From Flagellimonas oceanensis (GTDB taxonomy: Bacteria; Bacteroidota; Bacteroidia; Flavobacteriales; Flavobacteriaceae), in contig NZ_RZNA01000003.1 in the NCBI RefSeq assembly GCF_003992595.1, positions 248,001 to 312,000 on the forward strand: a DNA stretch of 64,000 bases, read 5' to 3'. The first letter of the stretch is position 1, and each line of letters starts with the position of its first letter. Below are positions 1 through 9,331 of this stretch, piece after piece. Made by a program: the position numbers and the translations under genes. The notes under the pieces were generated by a model. That model worked only from the letters and a program-made list of their open reading frames with translations. It made no database searches and was not told the origin of the DNA.

Positions 1-1241
1 CCCAAACGGGTTGCCAATTCCATGCGCAATGCGCTCAATTGCGCACGGGTTTCGTTGGTGTTTCCAGAAAGCACGCAGATAAGGTCGCCTTGTTGTGCTC
101 CGGTTACCTTGGCCCATTTGGCCAAATCTTCCTGATCGTAGAACTTGTCCACGGAAGATTTGTAGGTGCCGTCTTCGTTGCACTTTACATAAACCATTCC
201 CTTGGCACCCACTTGGGGACGTTTTACCCAATCTATTAGTTTATCAATCTCTTTTCGAGTATATGAAGCAGCTCCTGGGACGGCAATACCGACTACCAAT
301 TCCGCCGAATTGAACACATTGAAATCCTTGTGTTGTGCCACTTCGTTCAGTTCGCCGAACCACATACCAAATCGGATATCGGGTTTATCGTTTCCGTACA
401 ATCTCATGGCATCATCGTAGGTCATGCGAGGGAATTCATCAACTTCCACACCTTTGATCTCTTTTAAAAGATGTTTGGTCAAACCTTCAAAAGTGTTTAG
501 AATATCTTCTTGCTCCACAAACGCCATTTCGCAATCTATTTGGGTAAACTCAGGCTGACGGTCGGCGCGGAGATCTTCGTCCCTAAAACACTTGACGATT
601 TGGAAATATTTGTCCATTCCCCCCACCATCAACAATTGTTTAAAGGTCTGCGGGGATTGGGGTAGGGCGTAGAACTGCCCTTCGTTCATTCGGCTGGGCA
701 CCAAAAAGTCCCTTGCTCCCTCGGGAGTGGATTTGATCAAATATGGGGTTTCAATATCGATGAAACCTTGGTCGGACAGATACTTTCTGACCTCCATGGT
801 CACCTTATGTCTAAAGATGAGTTTGTTCTTGACGGGATTTCTTCGAATGTCCAGATAACGATATTTCATCCGGATGTCTTCCCCGCCATCGGTCTCATCT
901 TCAATGGTAAAGGGAGGTAGGAGGGAGTTGTTCAAAATAGTGAGCTCGGTCACAAGAACCTCTATTTCGCCTGTAGGGATGTTTGGGTTTTTGGAAGCAC
1001 GTTCGATGACCTCTCCCTTGGCTTGGATAACCGTTTCACGACCCAGTTCACGGGCTTGTTCCAGAAGGTCTTTGGATGTGCGTTCTTGGTCAAACACCAG
1101 TTGGGTAATGCCATAGCGGTCGCGTAGGTCGACCCAGGCCACAAAACCTTTGTCGCGGACCTTGTGCACCCATCCACTTAAAATAACTTCTGACCCTATA
1201 TCCGATGCCCTTAATGCACCACAAGTATTGCTTCTGTACAT
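1..1241 (-). CDS. aspS: Aspartyl-tRNA synthetase, C-terminal part cut by window edge
   Basis: Charges tRNA-Asp with aspartate in the cytoplasm. Translating the minus strand from the ATG at 1241 gives [19 protein letters not shown], followed by the OB-fold anticodon-binding domain ([20 protein letters not shown]). The class II catalytic core follows, with RYLDIRR, the FLVPSR/ALPQSPQ segment typical of bacterial AspRS, and [18 protein letters not shown] (motif 2). The bacterial insertion domain begins near the edge. About 413 codons are visible; the family is usually near 580, so the C-terminus lies outside the window. The reading frame is open to base 1. The family assignment is certain; whether it also charges Asn cannot be told here. 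Confidence 0.97.
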   Translation of the reverse strand, partial: MYRSNTCGALRASDIGSEVILSGWVHKVRDKGFVAWVDLRDRYGITQLVFDQERTSKDLLEQARELGRETVIQAKGEVIERASKNPNIPTGEIEVLVTELTILNNSLLPPFTIEDETDGGEDIRMKYRYLDIRRNPVKNKLIFRHKVTMEVRKYLSDQGFIDIETPYLIKSTPEGARDFLVPSRMNEGQFYALPQSPQTFKQLLMVGGMDKYFQIVKCFRDEDLRADRQPEFTQIDCEMAFVEQEDILNTFEGLTKHLLKEIKGVEVDEFPRMTYDDAMRLYGNDKPDIRFGMWFGELNEVAQHKDFNVFNSAELVVGIAVPGAASYTRKEIDKLIDWVKRPQVGAKGMVYVKCNEDGTYKSSVDKFYDQEDLAKWAKVTGAQQGDLICVLSGNTNETRAQLSALRMELATRL

Positions 1242-1606
1242 GATGTTTGTTATGAGAGCGCAAATTTAATAGGAATACGGGTATTTTTTAGGAGATATGT
1301 CCATTTTCTGTATTTCCATCTTATTTGAATCAAGGAAGGGTGGCTTGATTTGTTTATAGATAACGTTAAATTAACATTGAGGTAATGTTTTAGATGATTT
1401 TCAATGGATAAAGTTCATGAAATCCCCGTTAAAACTGATGAAACAATCAATTTAGTAAATATTTAACTACCTGAAAACAAGTTAATTGAATATTTAAAGT
1501 TAATTTAATGTAAACTAAATGTTATGTAAATGTGTGATTAATGTAAAATTTAAGTAACTTTGTTACGTTATCATTTGATAATAACAATATTAAAATCCCA
1601 TACAGT
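1242..1606. other. AT-rich intergenic region with one promoter element
   Basis: About 365 bases separate the divergent aspS and MORN-protein starts. The stretch is very AT-rich and contains no credible ORF or RNA. The only site I can support is TAACTTTG at 1555-1562, which matches the Bacteroidota -7 consensus TAnnTTTG and would start transcription about 40 bases before the ATG at 1607. No clear -33 TTG at the proper distance is visible. Confidence 0.5.
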
Positions 1607-1957
1607 ATGAAAAAAGCAGTATTATTTTTGGCGGTGATGTTTGCGGTAACTGTATCTGCTCAAGATACCGAACCGACCTTTGAAAAAATGGGAAAAATGG
1701 TGAAAGCCACTTATTTTCACGACAATGGCGAAATTGCCCAAACAGGTTATATGTTGAACGGAAAGTTGCATGGCGATTGGGAAATGTTCAATGTTGAAGG
1801 TAAAAAAATTGCCACCGGCCAATACGAAAACGGACAAAAGACCGGGAAGTGGTTCTTTTGGCAGAATGATGGATTGAACGAAGTGGACTTTACGGACAAC
1901 CGTATTGTACAAGTAAAAAATTGGAACCAAGGCGATGCCGTTACGGTAAACCAATAA
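1607..1957 (+). CDS. Small secreted MORN-repeat protein
   Basis: A 116-residue protein with an N-terminal signal peptide (MKKAVLFLAVMFAVTVSAQ). It is followed by at least three MORN-like repeats of the form G-x-W/Y-x-x-x-x-x-G-K-x-x-G: YFHDNGEIAQTGYM, LNGKLHGDWEMFNVEGKKIATG and YENGQKTGKWFFWQNDG. It resembles the YwqK-type toxin-antitoxin/MORN family common in Flavobacteriaceae, whose function is mostly unknown. The mature protein should lie in the periplasm or be exported. It stands alone, with its own promoter element upstream and a strong terminator behind it. Whether it is an antitoxin or a structural protein cannot be decided; no toxin gene adjoins it. Confidence 0.75.
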   Translation: MKKAVLFLAVMFAVTVSAQDTEPTFEKMGKMVKATYFHDNGEIAQTGYMLNGKLHGDWEMFNVEGKKIATGQYENGQKTGKWFFWQNDGLNEVDFTDNRIVQVKNWNQGDAVTVNQ

Positions 1958-1976
1958 GTTAAAATCAGTGTTTAAG

Positions 1977-2012
1977 AAAAAGCCCCGACCATTTTGGTCG
2001 GGGCTTTTTTGT
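1977..2012. terminator. Bidirectional intrinsic terminator
   Basis: A perfect 10-bp stem AGCCCCGACC (1981-1990) and GGTCGGGGCT (1996-2005) with a 5-base loop. It is preceded by an A-run and followed by a T-run, so it can serve both the MORN gene on the plus strand and the RND efflux operon that ends at 2031 on the minus strand. Confidence 0.93.
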
Positions 2013-2030
2013 TTGATATGATGAAAACTC

Positions 2031-5000
2031 CTATTCTTCCGTCACTACCTCTGGGGTTTGATGTCCAGTTTGCCACTTTTTGATCCTGATCTTAAGTCTA
2101 TAACTAATGTTGAATAGAACAGGAACAATGATCAGGGTCAAGAAGGTGGCCACAATCAGGCCAAATATGACCGTCCAGGCCAGTGGTCCCCAAAAGATGA
2201 CATTGTCACCTCCCATATAGATCTGTGGGTCGAAATCGGAGAATAGACCCACAAAGTTGATGTTAAGTCCAATGGCAAGGGGAATCAATCCCAAAACAGT
2301 GGTAATCGCGGTCAATAGAACTGGACGTAAACGCGCCTTACCTCCTTTGATGATGGCATCGGTGACATCTTCGTTACTCAAAAGGTCATCATCGGAAATG
2401 CCCAGGTTCACCTTTTTACGGTCAATCAGGATTTGGGTATAGTCCAAGAGCACCACTCCATTATTTACCACGATACCTGCCAATGATATAATACCCATCA
2501 TGGTCATCATGATCACAAATGGCCATCCAGTTACGATCAGACCACCGAATACCCCGATAAAACTCAAGAAAATGGCCATCATAATGATGGTAGGTTTGGA
2601 AATACCACCAAATTGAAAGATCAAAATCAGCATAATCAGTCCGAGACCCAAAAAGAATGCACTGATCAAAAACGACATTTGTTTGTTCTGCTCCTCGATC
2701 TGACCGGTGTAATCGATGTTGACTCCTTGTGGCAGACCTTTGAATTCTTGCATTTCCTCTTGGATTTGAGCCACAATGGCAGCAGCATCGGTAAACCCGG
2801 GTTTTAATGCGGAATACACGGTTACCACACGTTTGGTATCCACGTGTTTGATGGCGCTGAAGGATGAGGTGTTCTTTTTATCGGCTACGGCAGATACGGG
2901 GATTTCCTTGATCTGACCATTTGATGGGTCCCTGAAAATGATTTTCTGGTTGAACAAGGCACTCGTATTGTACCTTAAATCCTCATTGAAACGAACATTG
3001 ATATCGTAATCCTCGCCCTCTTTTTTGTAAATACCTGCTTTATCACCAAATATGGATCTTCGCAGTTGCTGACCTACCTGGCCCACGGAAACACCCAACT
3101 CACCAGCTTTCGCACGGTCTACCTCGACCTGCATGCCGGGTTTGCTCTTGTTCACATCGATTTTGAGCTCTTCGATACCTGCAATGTTCTTGCTGTTGAT
3201 GTAGTTGCGCATACGTTCCGCTGTATTGATCAAGGTATCATAGTTTTGCCCTTCGATTTCAATATTGATGGGGTAACCAGCGGGTGGTCCTACGGCATCT
3301 TTTTCAACCGATATGGTAACACCCGGATAGACGCCGGATAAGGTGTCCTGAATCTGTTGGCGAAGCTCTTCGGTATCCAATCCATTCCTGTATTTGTATT
3401 CGCGCATGGATAAAGTTATCTTACCACGATGTGGCATTTCCGCTGCCGAGCCTCCTTCAGTAAATGGATTTTCGGCACCTTTGCCTACTTGGGATACACT
3501 GGATTGTACCAAATAATTGTAATCCCCATTGTTGTATTTGCTCCTTCCGGTCACACCATATACCCTGCCCTCGATATCCTTGGTAATAACGTTGGTCTTG
3601 TCTATGTCGGTTCCCTGTGGATATTCTATGTACACATAGATTTCATTGGGTGTATTGTCCGGGAAGAATTCCACTTTGGTACGTTGTGTTCCCAAGGATA
3701 TTCCAAAGAAAACAAAGGCCAATATCAATAACAGAGAGGTAAGTCCGGCATACCAATACACATTTTTTCCTCGGAGCGCCTTTTTCAGTTGTCCTTCGTA
3801 AAAGTTCTCCAATCGAACCAAACTCTTGGTCTGGAAACGACGCGCGGACGGTTTTAGGAAATACTTATAGATCCAGAACATACCGGCCACTACGATCATT
3901 AGTGTTCCAAGCCCGCGAACAGGTCCTCCCACAAAATAGATGAACAGGCCAAAGCCGCACAGAATGATGCTCAGTCGTATCAATTGTTTTCTGGTCAGCT
4001 CTTTTTCCCCGATCTGCATAAACTGTGATACCAACATGGAGTTCATGAAGATGGCCACGAACAATGAGGAACCAAGCACTACGGATAGTGTGATGGGGAA
4101 CAAGATCATGAAGTTGCCCATGATACCGGGCCATGCACCCAAGGGCACAAATGCGGCCACGGTGGTAGCCGTGGATATGATAATGGGTATGGCTATTTCG
4201 CCAATACCTTTTTTGGCTGCTTCTTTACGTGACATGCCTTCCTGTTCCATCAGGCGATACACGTTCTCGACCACAACAACCCCATTGTCCACCAGCATTC
4301 CCAGTCCCATGATGAGTCCGAAAAGGATCATGGTGTTCAGGGTATAGCCAATGGCCGATAGAATCATAAAGGACATGAACATCGACATGGGTATGGCGAA
4401 ACCTACGAAAAGAGCGTTTCTAAAGCCCAAGAAGAACATCAAAACGGTCACTACAAGGATGATCCCGAAGATGATGTTGTTCACCAGATCGTCCACTTGG
4501 TTCAAAGTCCTGCTCGAGGAATCATTTGCAATGGACACGGTTAAATCTGGGGGAAAGTGGTTCTCCTTGGCATCGTCCACTAGATCACGAATCATATCGG
4601 CGGCCTCAATGGTGTTCTTTCCAGATCGCTTTTTTATGTCCAACATGACCACGGGAGAGCCGTGTTCCCTAGCATAGGTGGTCTTATCCTCCTCTTTAAA
4701 GGATACAGAGGCAATATCACGCAGATAAATGGCCCCATTCTCGGATTTGACCACAAAGTTTTCGAGTTCGGACGGCTTGTCTATCTCGCCAATGATACGG
4801 ATGGTCCTTCGTTGGCCGCTAGTGATCAAATTACCCGCGGACATGGTCATGTTCCCATTCGAAATAGCTTGGATAACATCATCAAAACTGACCCTGGAGG
4901 CCATCATTTTATATACATCCACCGCAACTTCAACCTCTTTCTCTTGTGCGCCTCGGATATCAACCTCTTTTATTTGGGGAAGATCCTCGATCTCATCCTC

Positions 5001-5528
5001 CAAATATTCGGCATAGTCCTTTAACTTTTCAACGGGATAATCCCCAGTAAGGTTTACGTTCATGATCGGGAACGATTCGGCCAAGTTGAGATCGAACACA
5101 TTGGGTTCCACCTTGGCCCCATTGAAAATCGGCCAATCTTCCCCGGCTTTCTCGGTATCCACTTCGTCCTTTACCTTTTGCTTGGCATTTTCAACCGAGA
5201 TTTCTTCGTCGAACTCCACGATGATCATGGAATAATCTTCCTGGGAGGTCGAGGTGATCTCGACTACGTTGCTTATGTTTTTGAGGACATCCTCCAGAGG
5301 ATCGGTAATAAGTCGTTCCATATCTTCAGCGGTATTGCCGGGATATACAGAGCTTATATATATTTTGGTTTCCTCCACTTCGGGAAAATCCTCCCTGGGC
5401 ATGGCAAAATAGGAAGACAGACCTATGATGAAGAACAGTCCGATCATCACATAGATCACCGACGGATTGGCAATGGCCCATGAAGAAAGCCGAAATTCTT
5501 TATTTGCGTTCTTTTTAGCTTTTTCCAT
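2031..5528 (-). CDS. RND multidrug efflux permease (HAE1/AcrB-like)
   Basis: A 1165-residue inner-membrane proton-drug antiporter and last gene of the tetR-tolC-adaptor-pump operon. It has the RND layout: TM1 near residues 15-40, a large periplasmic porter loop, a TM2-6 bundle (about 345-500), a second periplasmic loop and a TM8-12 bundle (about 960-1140). The TM4 relay segment reads GMLVDNGVVVVEN, so the usual Asp-Asp pair is Asp-Asn. There is an extra hydrophobic segment around residues 530-580, with LFIYFVGGPVRGLGTLMIV. It begins 6 bases after the adaptor stop, so the genes are co-transcribed. The divergence from AcrB and the DN pair are typical of Bacteroidota pumps as I remember them. 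The substrate is unknown. Confidence 0.93.
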   Translation of the reverse strand: MEKAKKNANKEFRLSSWAIANPSVIYVMIGLFFIIGLSSYFAMPREDFPEVEETKIYISSVYPGNTAEDMERLITDPLEDVLKNISNVVEITSTSQEDYSMIIVEFDEEISVENAKQKVKDEVDTEKAGEDWPIFNGAKVEPNVFDLNLAESFPIMNVNLTGDYPVEKLKDYAEYLEDEIEDLPQIKEVDIRGAQEKEVEVAVDVYKMMASRVSFDDVIQAISNGNMTMSAGNLITSGQRRTIRIIGEIDKPSELENFVVKSENGAIYLRDIASVSFKEEDKTTYAREHGSPVVMLDIKKRSGKNTIEAADMIRDLVDDAKENHFPPDLTVSIANDSSSRTLNQVDDLVNNIIFGIILVVTVLMFFLGFRNALFVGFAIPMSMFMSFMILSAIGYTLNTMILFGLIMGLGMLVDNGVVVVENVYRLMEQEGMSRKEAAKKGIGEIAIPIIISTATTVAAFVPLGAWPGIMGNFMILFPITLSVVLGSSLFVAIFMNSMLVSQFMQIGEKELTRKQLIRLSIILCGFGLFIYFVGGPVRGLGTLMIVVAGMFWIYKYFLKPSARRFQTKSLVRLENFYEGQLKKALRGKNVYWYAGLTSLLLILAFVFFGISLGTQRTKVEFFPDNTPNEIYVYIEYPQGTDIDKTNVITKDIEGRVYGVTGRSKYNNGDYNYLVQSSVSQVGKGAENPFTEGGSAAEMPHRGKITLSMREYKYRNGLDTEELRQQIQDTLSGVYPGVTISVEKDAVGPPAGYPINIEIEGQNYDTLINTAERMRNYINSKNIAGIEELKIDVNKSKPGMQVEVDRAKAGELGVSVGQVGQQLRRSIFGDKAGIYKKEGEDYDINVRFNEDLRYNTSALFNQKIIFRDPSNGQIKEIPVSAVADKKNTSSFSAIKHVDTKRVVTVYSALKPGFTDAAAIVAQIQEEMQEFKGLPQGVNIDYTGQIEEQNKQMSFLISAFFLGLGLIMLILIFQFGGISKPTIIMMAIFLSFIGVFGGLIVTGWPFVIMMTMMGIISLAGIVVNNGVVLLDYTQILIDRKKVNLGISDDDLLSNEDVTDAIIKGGKARLRPVLLTAITTVLGLIPLAIGLNINFVGLFSDFDPQIYMGGDNVIFWGPLAWTVIFGLIVATFLTLIIVPVLFNISYRLKIRIKKWQTGHQTPEVVTEE

Positions 5529-5534
5529 TGTGGT

Positions 5535-6722
5535 CTATTGGTTTTTAGCGGTTGTGGTGGAATCCAAAACTTGGACATTTTGTCCATCCCTAACACTACG
5601 GGCACCATCAACAATCACTTGACTTCCTGCGGAAAGACCCTCAAGGACTTCAAGGTAATCCCCTTGTGTTTTACCAGGCTTTATAATGGACTTTTTTGCA
5701 ACCATTTCCCCGTCTTTTTCGGCGATGGTGTAAACATATTGCTCCCCTTCGGCATTTTCCGAGACAACACTTTGGGGAATGAGAATGGCATTACCATTGG
5801 TGTAGTCGTTGATTTTAACTTGGGCCGTAAGATTGGGCTTGATATGCCCATCCTTATTGGGAACGGGAATTTCAGCAACAAAGGATCTGTTACTGGGATT
5901 GATGAAGTTACCGGTTTGGCGTACTTTGGTCGTAATGACCTCACCCAGTACAGGGAAGTAGACCTCAGCGGTTTTGCCCGGGGTTACGTTTGGCAAATGG
6001 CTTTCCGGCACTTCCACATCGATGTACATGTCCGACAAGTTCACTATCCTGAACACCTCGGAGCCCGGACCCGGACTGACCACGGTTCCCTGATCTTTGA
6101 TCACATCATCCACGATGCCGGAAAAAGGGGCACGAATGGACGATTTACCTACTTGGCTCTCCAATTGCTTTACGGCGTTCTGTTGTGCTTCATATTGGGT
6201 CTTGGCCTGTAGGTATTGGATTTCTGAACCAATGTTCTGTTCCCAAAGCCTTTTTTGGCGTTCAAAAGTGGTTTTGCTCAATTCTGCTTGGGTCTTTAAT
6301 TGGGCCAGTTGGCTTGAAAGTCCGCCGTCGTCAATGGAACCTAACAGCTGTCCCTTGGATACGCGCTGTCCTTCTTCCACATACACACGATAAAGGGTTC
6401 CTGCCATTTCTGGATATACCAGCACATTTTGGTCCGTCATCACATCGCCCTGTAATTCCAAGTAATGTTGGAATTCTTCAGCTTGAACGGTAATTGTGGA
6501 TACCAAAGGTAATTTTGAGTTGTCATCCAGTTCGGCAATGGCATCATCGAGCTTTTTGACCTGATCTTCCAATACCTTCAATTCTTCTGTAATGGAGGTG
6601 CGCTTGGCCCTCATGACCTCCAGGTCCTTGCTTGCCAATGCTTCATCAACGGATTGGCCGCTTCCGCCTCCGCAGGAGGCCACAAGTAAACCTAGTATGG
6701 ATAGTTGAATTATTTTTTTCAT
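5535..6722 (-). CDS. RND efflux periplasmic adaptor (membrane fusion protein), lipoprotein
   Basis: A 395-residue adaptor that links the RND pump to the TolC-like channel. The N-terminus is a lipoprotein signal with lipobox LLVASC (Cys17), which anchors it in the inner-membrane outer leaflet. It continues with a short coiled coil (about 37-70), a biotinyl-lipoyl-like half (TLYRVYVEEGQRVSKGQLL), an alpha-hairpin coiled coil (about 140-195), the second lipoyl half (SIRAPFSGIVDDV) and beta-barrel and membrane-proximal domains. It lies between tolC and pump genes with gaps of 18 and 6 bases. The assignment to the HlyD/AcrA family is secure; the exported compound is unknown. Confidence 0.93.
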   Translation of the reverse strand: MKKIIQLSILGLLVASCGGGSGQSVDEALASKDLEVMRAKRTSITEELKVLEDQVKKLDDAIAELDDNSKLPLVSTITVQAEEFQHYLELQGDVMTDQNVLVYPEMAGTLYRVYVEEGQRVSKGQLLGSIDDGGLSSQLAQLKTQAELSKTTFERQKRLWEQNIGSEIQYLQAKTQYEAQQNAVKQLESQVGKSSIRAPFSGIVDDVIKDQGTVVSPGPGSEVFRIVNLSDMYIDVEVPESHLPNVTPGKTAEVYFPVLGEVITTKVRQTGNFINPSNRSFVAEIPVPNKDGHIKPNLTAQVKINDYTNGNAILIPQSVVSENAEGEQYVYTIAEKDGEMVAKKSIIKPGKTQGDYLEVLEGLSAGSQVIVDGARSVRDGQNVQVLDSTTTAKNQ

Positions 6723-6740
6723 TTTGATTGAGTTTCTTGA

Positions 6741-8072
6741 TTATTGGTTTAAAATGTTTTCCAGTTCGGTCTTCTTGTTGATGACATCGACCATGGACTG
6801 TAAATACTCCTGTTGACTGGTGTACAATTGGGTTTGGGCCTGTCTCAGTTCAAAACTGGTCGCCAACCCTTCGGAATATTTGATTTGATTTTTATTTTCG
6901 ATGCGTTCCGCCAATTCCAGGTTCTCCTTGGAGGTGCCGTACTGCTCTATGGCCAGGATATAGTCGCTTTTGGCACTTTCCAATTGAAGGCGAATCTGTG
7001 CCTGTGCTTCGGTAAATTGGGTTTTTGCCTTCTCCAAGGCAATCTTGGCACGTTGGGTACTGGCGCTTCTTCCCAATGAACTAAAGATCGGAATATTAAG
7101 GTCCACCCCTAAAATAGAGGAACCGAACCACTGTTGCCCGCTATCCAAAAAGTTGAAGCTGTCACTGAAGGAATTTCCCCCATAGTTCACAAAGGCGTTC
7201 AATGTGGGAAGCGCACGGCTCTTGGCCAATTTCAACTCCAAAAAACGTTGTTCGTTGAGGTTGGCGGCCATTTTATAGTCCACGTTGTTTTCGATATTGA
7301 ACTCCGTATCGATCAATCCCAGATCGATTTCCCTTTGGGTCAGGTCATCTAAGTTTTCGGTCAATACCGTAGGTGTTTCAATGGGAAGCCCTAGCACCAA
7401 ATTCAACATTTGCAGGGTGATCTCCTCCATGCGGCGGGCGTTTTTAAGTTGATTGTCCACTGAGGATAACGTGATTCGCAATTGGTCCACGCTTTCCTCG
7501 TCACCCAATCCATTCTCGTAGATACGCTTGGTTTCGTAGAGGTTTTCTTCGAGTGTGGCTTTGTTCTTTTCGGAGATCAGAACGCTTTCCCTGGCCAAAA
7601 GTACATTGCCGTAGGCTTCCACTACCGCCTTACGAACATCCAGTTCCGTTTTTTTCTTGTTGTTCTGGCTGTATTCCAGAAAGGTCTTGGTTGCCTGTAC
7701 CCCAACAATGTAGGAGCCATCGAAAATTTGTTGCCTCAATGTGGCGGTGGCCGACATGGATTGTGCCTGACCGAAAACCACCTCTTGGTAGGTGCCGGGC
7801 TCGCCACCAAAGAACTCCGCGGGAATCTGGGAGACAGGTTGTTTCAATTGATTCTGATAGCTGACGGCCCCATTGATCTGTGGAAGTCCAGTGGCAATGG
7901 TCTCCCATTTCTGTTTTTGGGCATCCACAATATCCCTTTCTGCATTGATGGAGCTGTAATTGTGTTCCAGTGCATAGGCAATGGCCTGGTCCAAGCTCAG
8001 GTTCGGGATGGTATCTTGCGCAGATGCCAACCAGGGAAGTATAAGGAATAGGCTGATTAACGTTTTTCGCAT
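6741..8072 (-). CDS. TolC-family outer-membrane efflux channel
   Basis: A 443-residue protein with a signal peptide (MRKTLISLFLILPWLASAQ) and two OEP domains rich in long helices. These include LSLDQAIAYALEHN near residue 25 and the repeat copy starting around residue 220. It forms the outer-membrane exit duct of the adjacent RND pump. Its ATG at 8072 directly abuts the tetR stop, so the two are translationally close and share the promoter at 8689-8718. The length is normal for the family. Confidence 0.93.
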   Translation of the reverse strand: MRKTLISLFLILPWLASAQDTIPNLSLDQAIAYALEHNYSSINAERDIVDAQKQKWETIATGLPQINGAVSYQNQLKQPVSQIPAEFFGGEPGTYQEVVFGQAQSMSATATLRQQIFDGSYIVGVQATKTFLEYSQNNKKKTELDVRKAVVEAYGNVLLARESVLISEKNKATLEENLYETKRIYENGLGDEESVDQLRITLSSVDNQLKNARRMEEITLQMLNLVLGLPIETPTVLTENLDDLTQREIDLGLIDTEFNIENNVDYKMAANLNEQRFLELKLAKSRALPTLNAFVNYGGNSFSDSFNFLDSGQQWFGSSILGVDLNIPIFSSLGRSASTQRAKIALEKAKTQFTEAQAQIRLQLESAKSDYILAIEQYGTSKENLELAERIENKNQIKYSEGLATSFELRQAQTQLYTSQQEYLQSMVDVINKKTELENILNQ

Positions 8073-8678
8073 TTATTCTTTGTTTGAATTGATGATTGAG
8101 TTGAGTATTTTTCTTCCTTCGGGGGTTACAATGCCCCTTAGGTGGTATTCCAAATAATAATCCAACAGTTCAGCTTTGCTGAATATTTCCGTAGGGAACA
8201 GGTTGTTGTCCTTGATGCTCATTACCCCGGAAAAATATATTCTGGAGACAAATTCCACATCCAGGTTGTCCCGATAAATACCCATTTCCATACCTCGCTT
8301 AACATTTTCAACAACACAACCGTGCATGGAGCTGTATTGTTTTTCCTTTAAGGTGGAATGGATCTTTGGGTAATATTTTTGTAATTGGTACAAAGGCGAG
8401 GATTTTTCATCCTTCAAATGCACCATGACGAACTTCTTGATTTCGTAAAGCTCCTCGATGGGGTTTTGTTTCAATTCCACAATATTGTCAATTCCACAGG
8501 TAATGAAATCGCACATGGTCATGGTGGCCTCCTCCACTAATTCGGTCTTGTTCTTAAAATGGGAATAGATGGTCTTCTTTGATATTCCCAGTTCATGGGC
8601 CAAATCGTCCATGGTAATGCTCTTAAAACCAAGGTTCAAGAACATTTCGGTTGCTTTGTTTATAATGGTCTCCTTCAT
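8073..8678 (-). CDS. TetR/AcrR-family repressor of the efflux operon
   Basis: A 201-residue regulator with an N-terminal HTH (residues about 4-50: ATEMFLNLGFKSITMDDLA then LGISKKTIYSHFKNKTELV) and a C-terminal ligand-binding helical domain. It is the first gene of the operon, so it should repress its own transcription together with tolC, adaptor and pump. The ATG at 8678 lies about 10 bases behind a perfect -7 element, so the leader is very short. An 11-bp inverted repeat (8700-8731) covers the -33 region and is the obvious operator. The ligand is unknown. Confidence 0.92.
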   Translation of the reverse strand: MKETIINKATEMFLNLGFKSITMDDLAHELGISKKTIYSHFKNKTELVEEATMTMCDFITCGIDNIVELKQNPIEELYEIKKFVMVHLKDEKSSPLYQLQKYYPKIHSTLKEKQYSSMHGCVVENVKRGMEMGIYRDNLDVEFVSRIYFSGVMSIKDNNLFPTEIFSKAELLDYYLEYHLRGIVTPEGRKILNSIINSNKE

Positions 8679-8688
8679 AATCAGGGGC

Positions 8689-8731
8689 CAAATGTAGGAA
8701 TGGAAACTTTAAAAACAAAAAAAGTTTCCAT
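8689..8731 (-). promoter_or_regulatory. Promoter and TetR operator of the efflux operon
   Basis: Read on the minus strand, TACATTTG (8696 to 8689) is a perfect TAnnTTTG -7 element. TTTTG ends at 8716, 19 bases upstream, and gives the -33 element. The inverted repeat ATGGAAACTTT (8700-8710) and AAAGTTTCCAT (8721-8731), perfect over 11 bp with a 10-base spacer, encloses that -33 TTG. A TetR dimer bound there would block sigma contact. That the tetR product binds here is inference from position and symmetry. Confidence 0.85.
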
Positions 8732-8896
8732 GGTTTTACAATTTTTTAACGAAGGAGTGATGAATTGTTTCAACTGGATTCTTTTCCCTCTACAAAAACA
8801 GGCCGAAGTTGAAGGTTTTTGTCTGGGGAATTGGTGTCAATGTTTCCCAGCCGCCAGAAAAAGGGGCTGAACTGTAGCAAGTATTTTTTTCGGGTT

Positions 8897-9331
8897 TTAC
8901 TTTTCTTCTGATGTATCATGATTTTCGTTTTTGATTTTATCGACGTATGCTTTAAAGGCTTCTTCGCCTTCCTCTTTCCAAAATTGGTCGTAGTGTTTCC
9001 ATTGGTCAAAATCCCTTCTCCACGGTGTACACTTATGGGACGATTTAATTTTCTTTTTGTGACTGCTACCCTTGCTTTTTCCTCCACCGCCACCTCCAAA
9101 GCCAAATATTAGTTTAGCTAGGATGAAAACCCCTAAAGCTTGCCAGTAGGTAACGGTTCCCACGCCGAAAAGATCGGGCATGAGCCAGTTCCACAGTCGC
9201 ATCAACAGATAATTGGCCAAAAGGAACACTACAATCCCCAGTATGACCATGGCAATAACTTTGACCACTTTTTTTACGGTGCTCTCCACCTTCTTTTCTA
9301 CGGCTTTCCCAAATTCTTTTTTATGTTCCAT
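8897..9331 (-). CDS. Small membrane protein co-encoded with the ECF sigma factor
   Basis: A 144-residue protein of unknown family. It has a charged N-terminus, then two hydrophobic segments: about residues 22-50 (VIAMVILGIVVFLLANYLLM) and about 60-80 (TYWQALGVFILAKLIFGFGG). A Gly/Lys/Ser-rich linker leads to a cytosolic charged tail (KCTPWRRDFDQWKHYDQFWKEEGEEAFKAYVD). It overlaps the 3' end of the sigma factor gene by 11 bases, so translation is coupled. In Bacteroidota this arrangement is common, and the protein may act as an anti-sigma or sensor partner. That role is inference, because no zinc-finger anti-sigma motif is visible. Confidence 0.72.
   Translation of the reverse strand: MEHKKEFGKAVEKKVESTVKKVVKVIAMVILGIVVFLLANYLLMRLWNWLMPDLFGVGTVTYWQALGVFILAKLIFGFGGGGGGKSKGSSHKKKIKSSHKCTPWRRDFDQWKHYDQFWKEEGEEAFKAYVDKIKNENHDTSEEK

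Noticed and set aside
1554..1566. GTAAC-TTT-GTTAC palindrome before the MORN gene, resembling the Crp/Fnr boxes
   Set aside because: The spacer is 3 instead of 4 bases and it overlaps the -7 element itself instead of standing 29.5 bases upstream, so it does not fit the regulon rule.
5538..6212. Open frame of 224 codons on the plus strand
   Set aside because: Antisense shadow of the RND adaptor gene; no signal, domain or promoter.
8822..8850. Imperfect hairpin CTGGGGAA/TTTCCCAG between the tetR and membrane protein genes
   Set aside because: No T-run follows on either strand, so it is not supported as a terminator.
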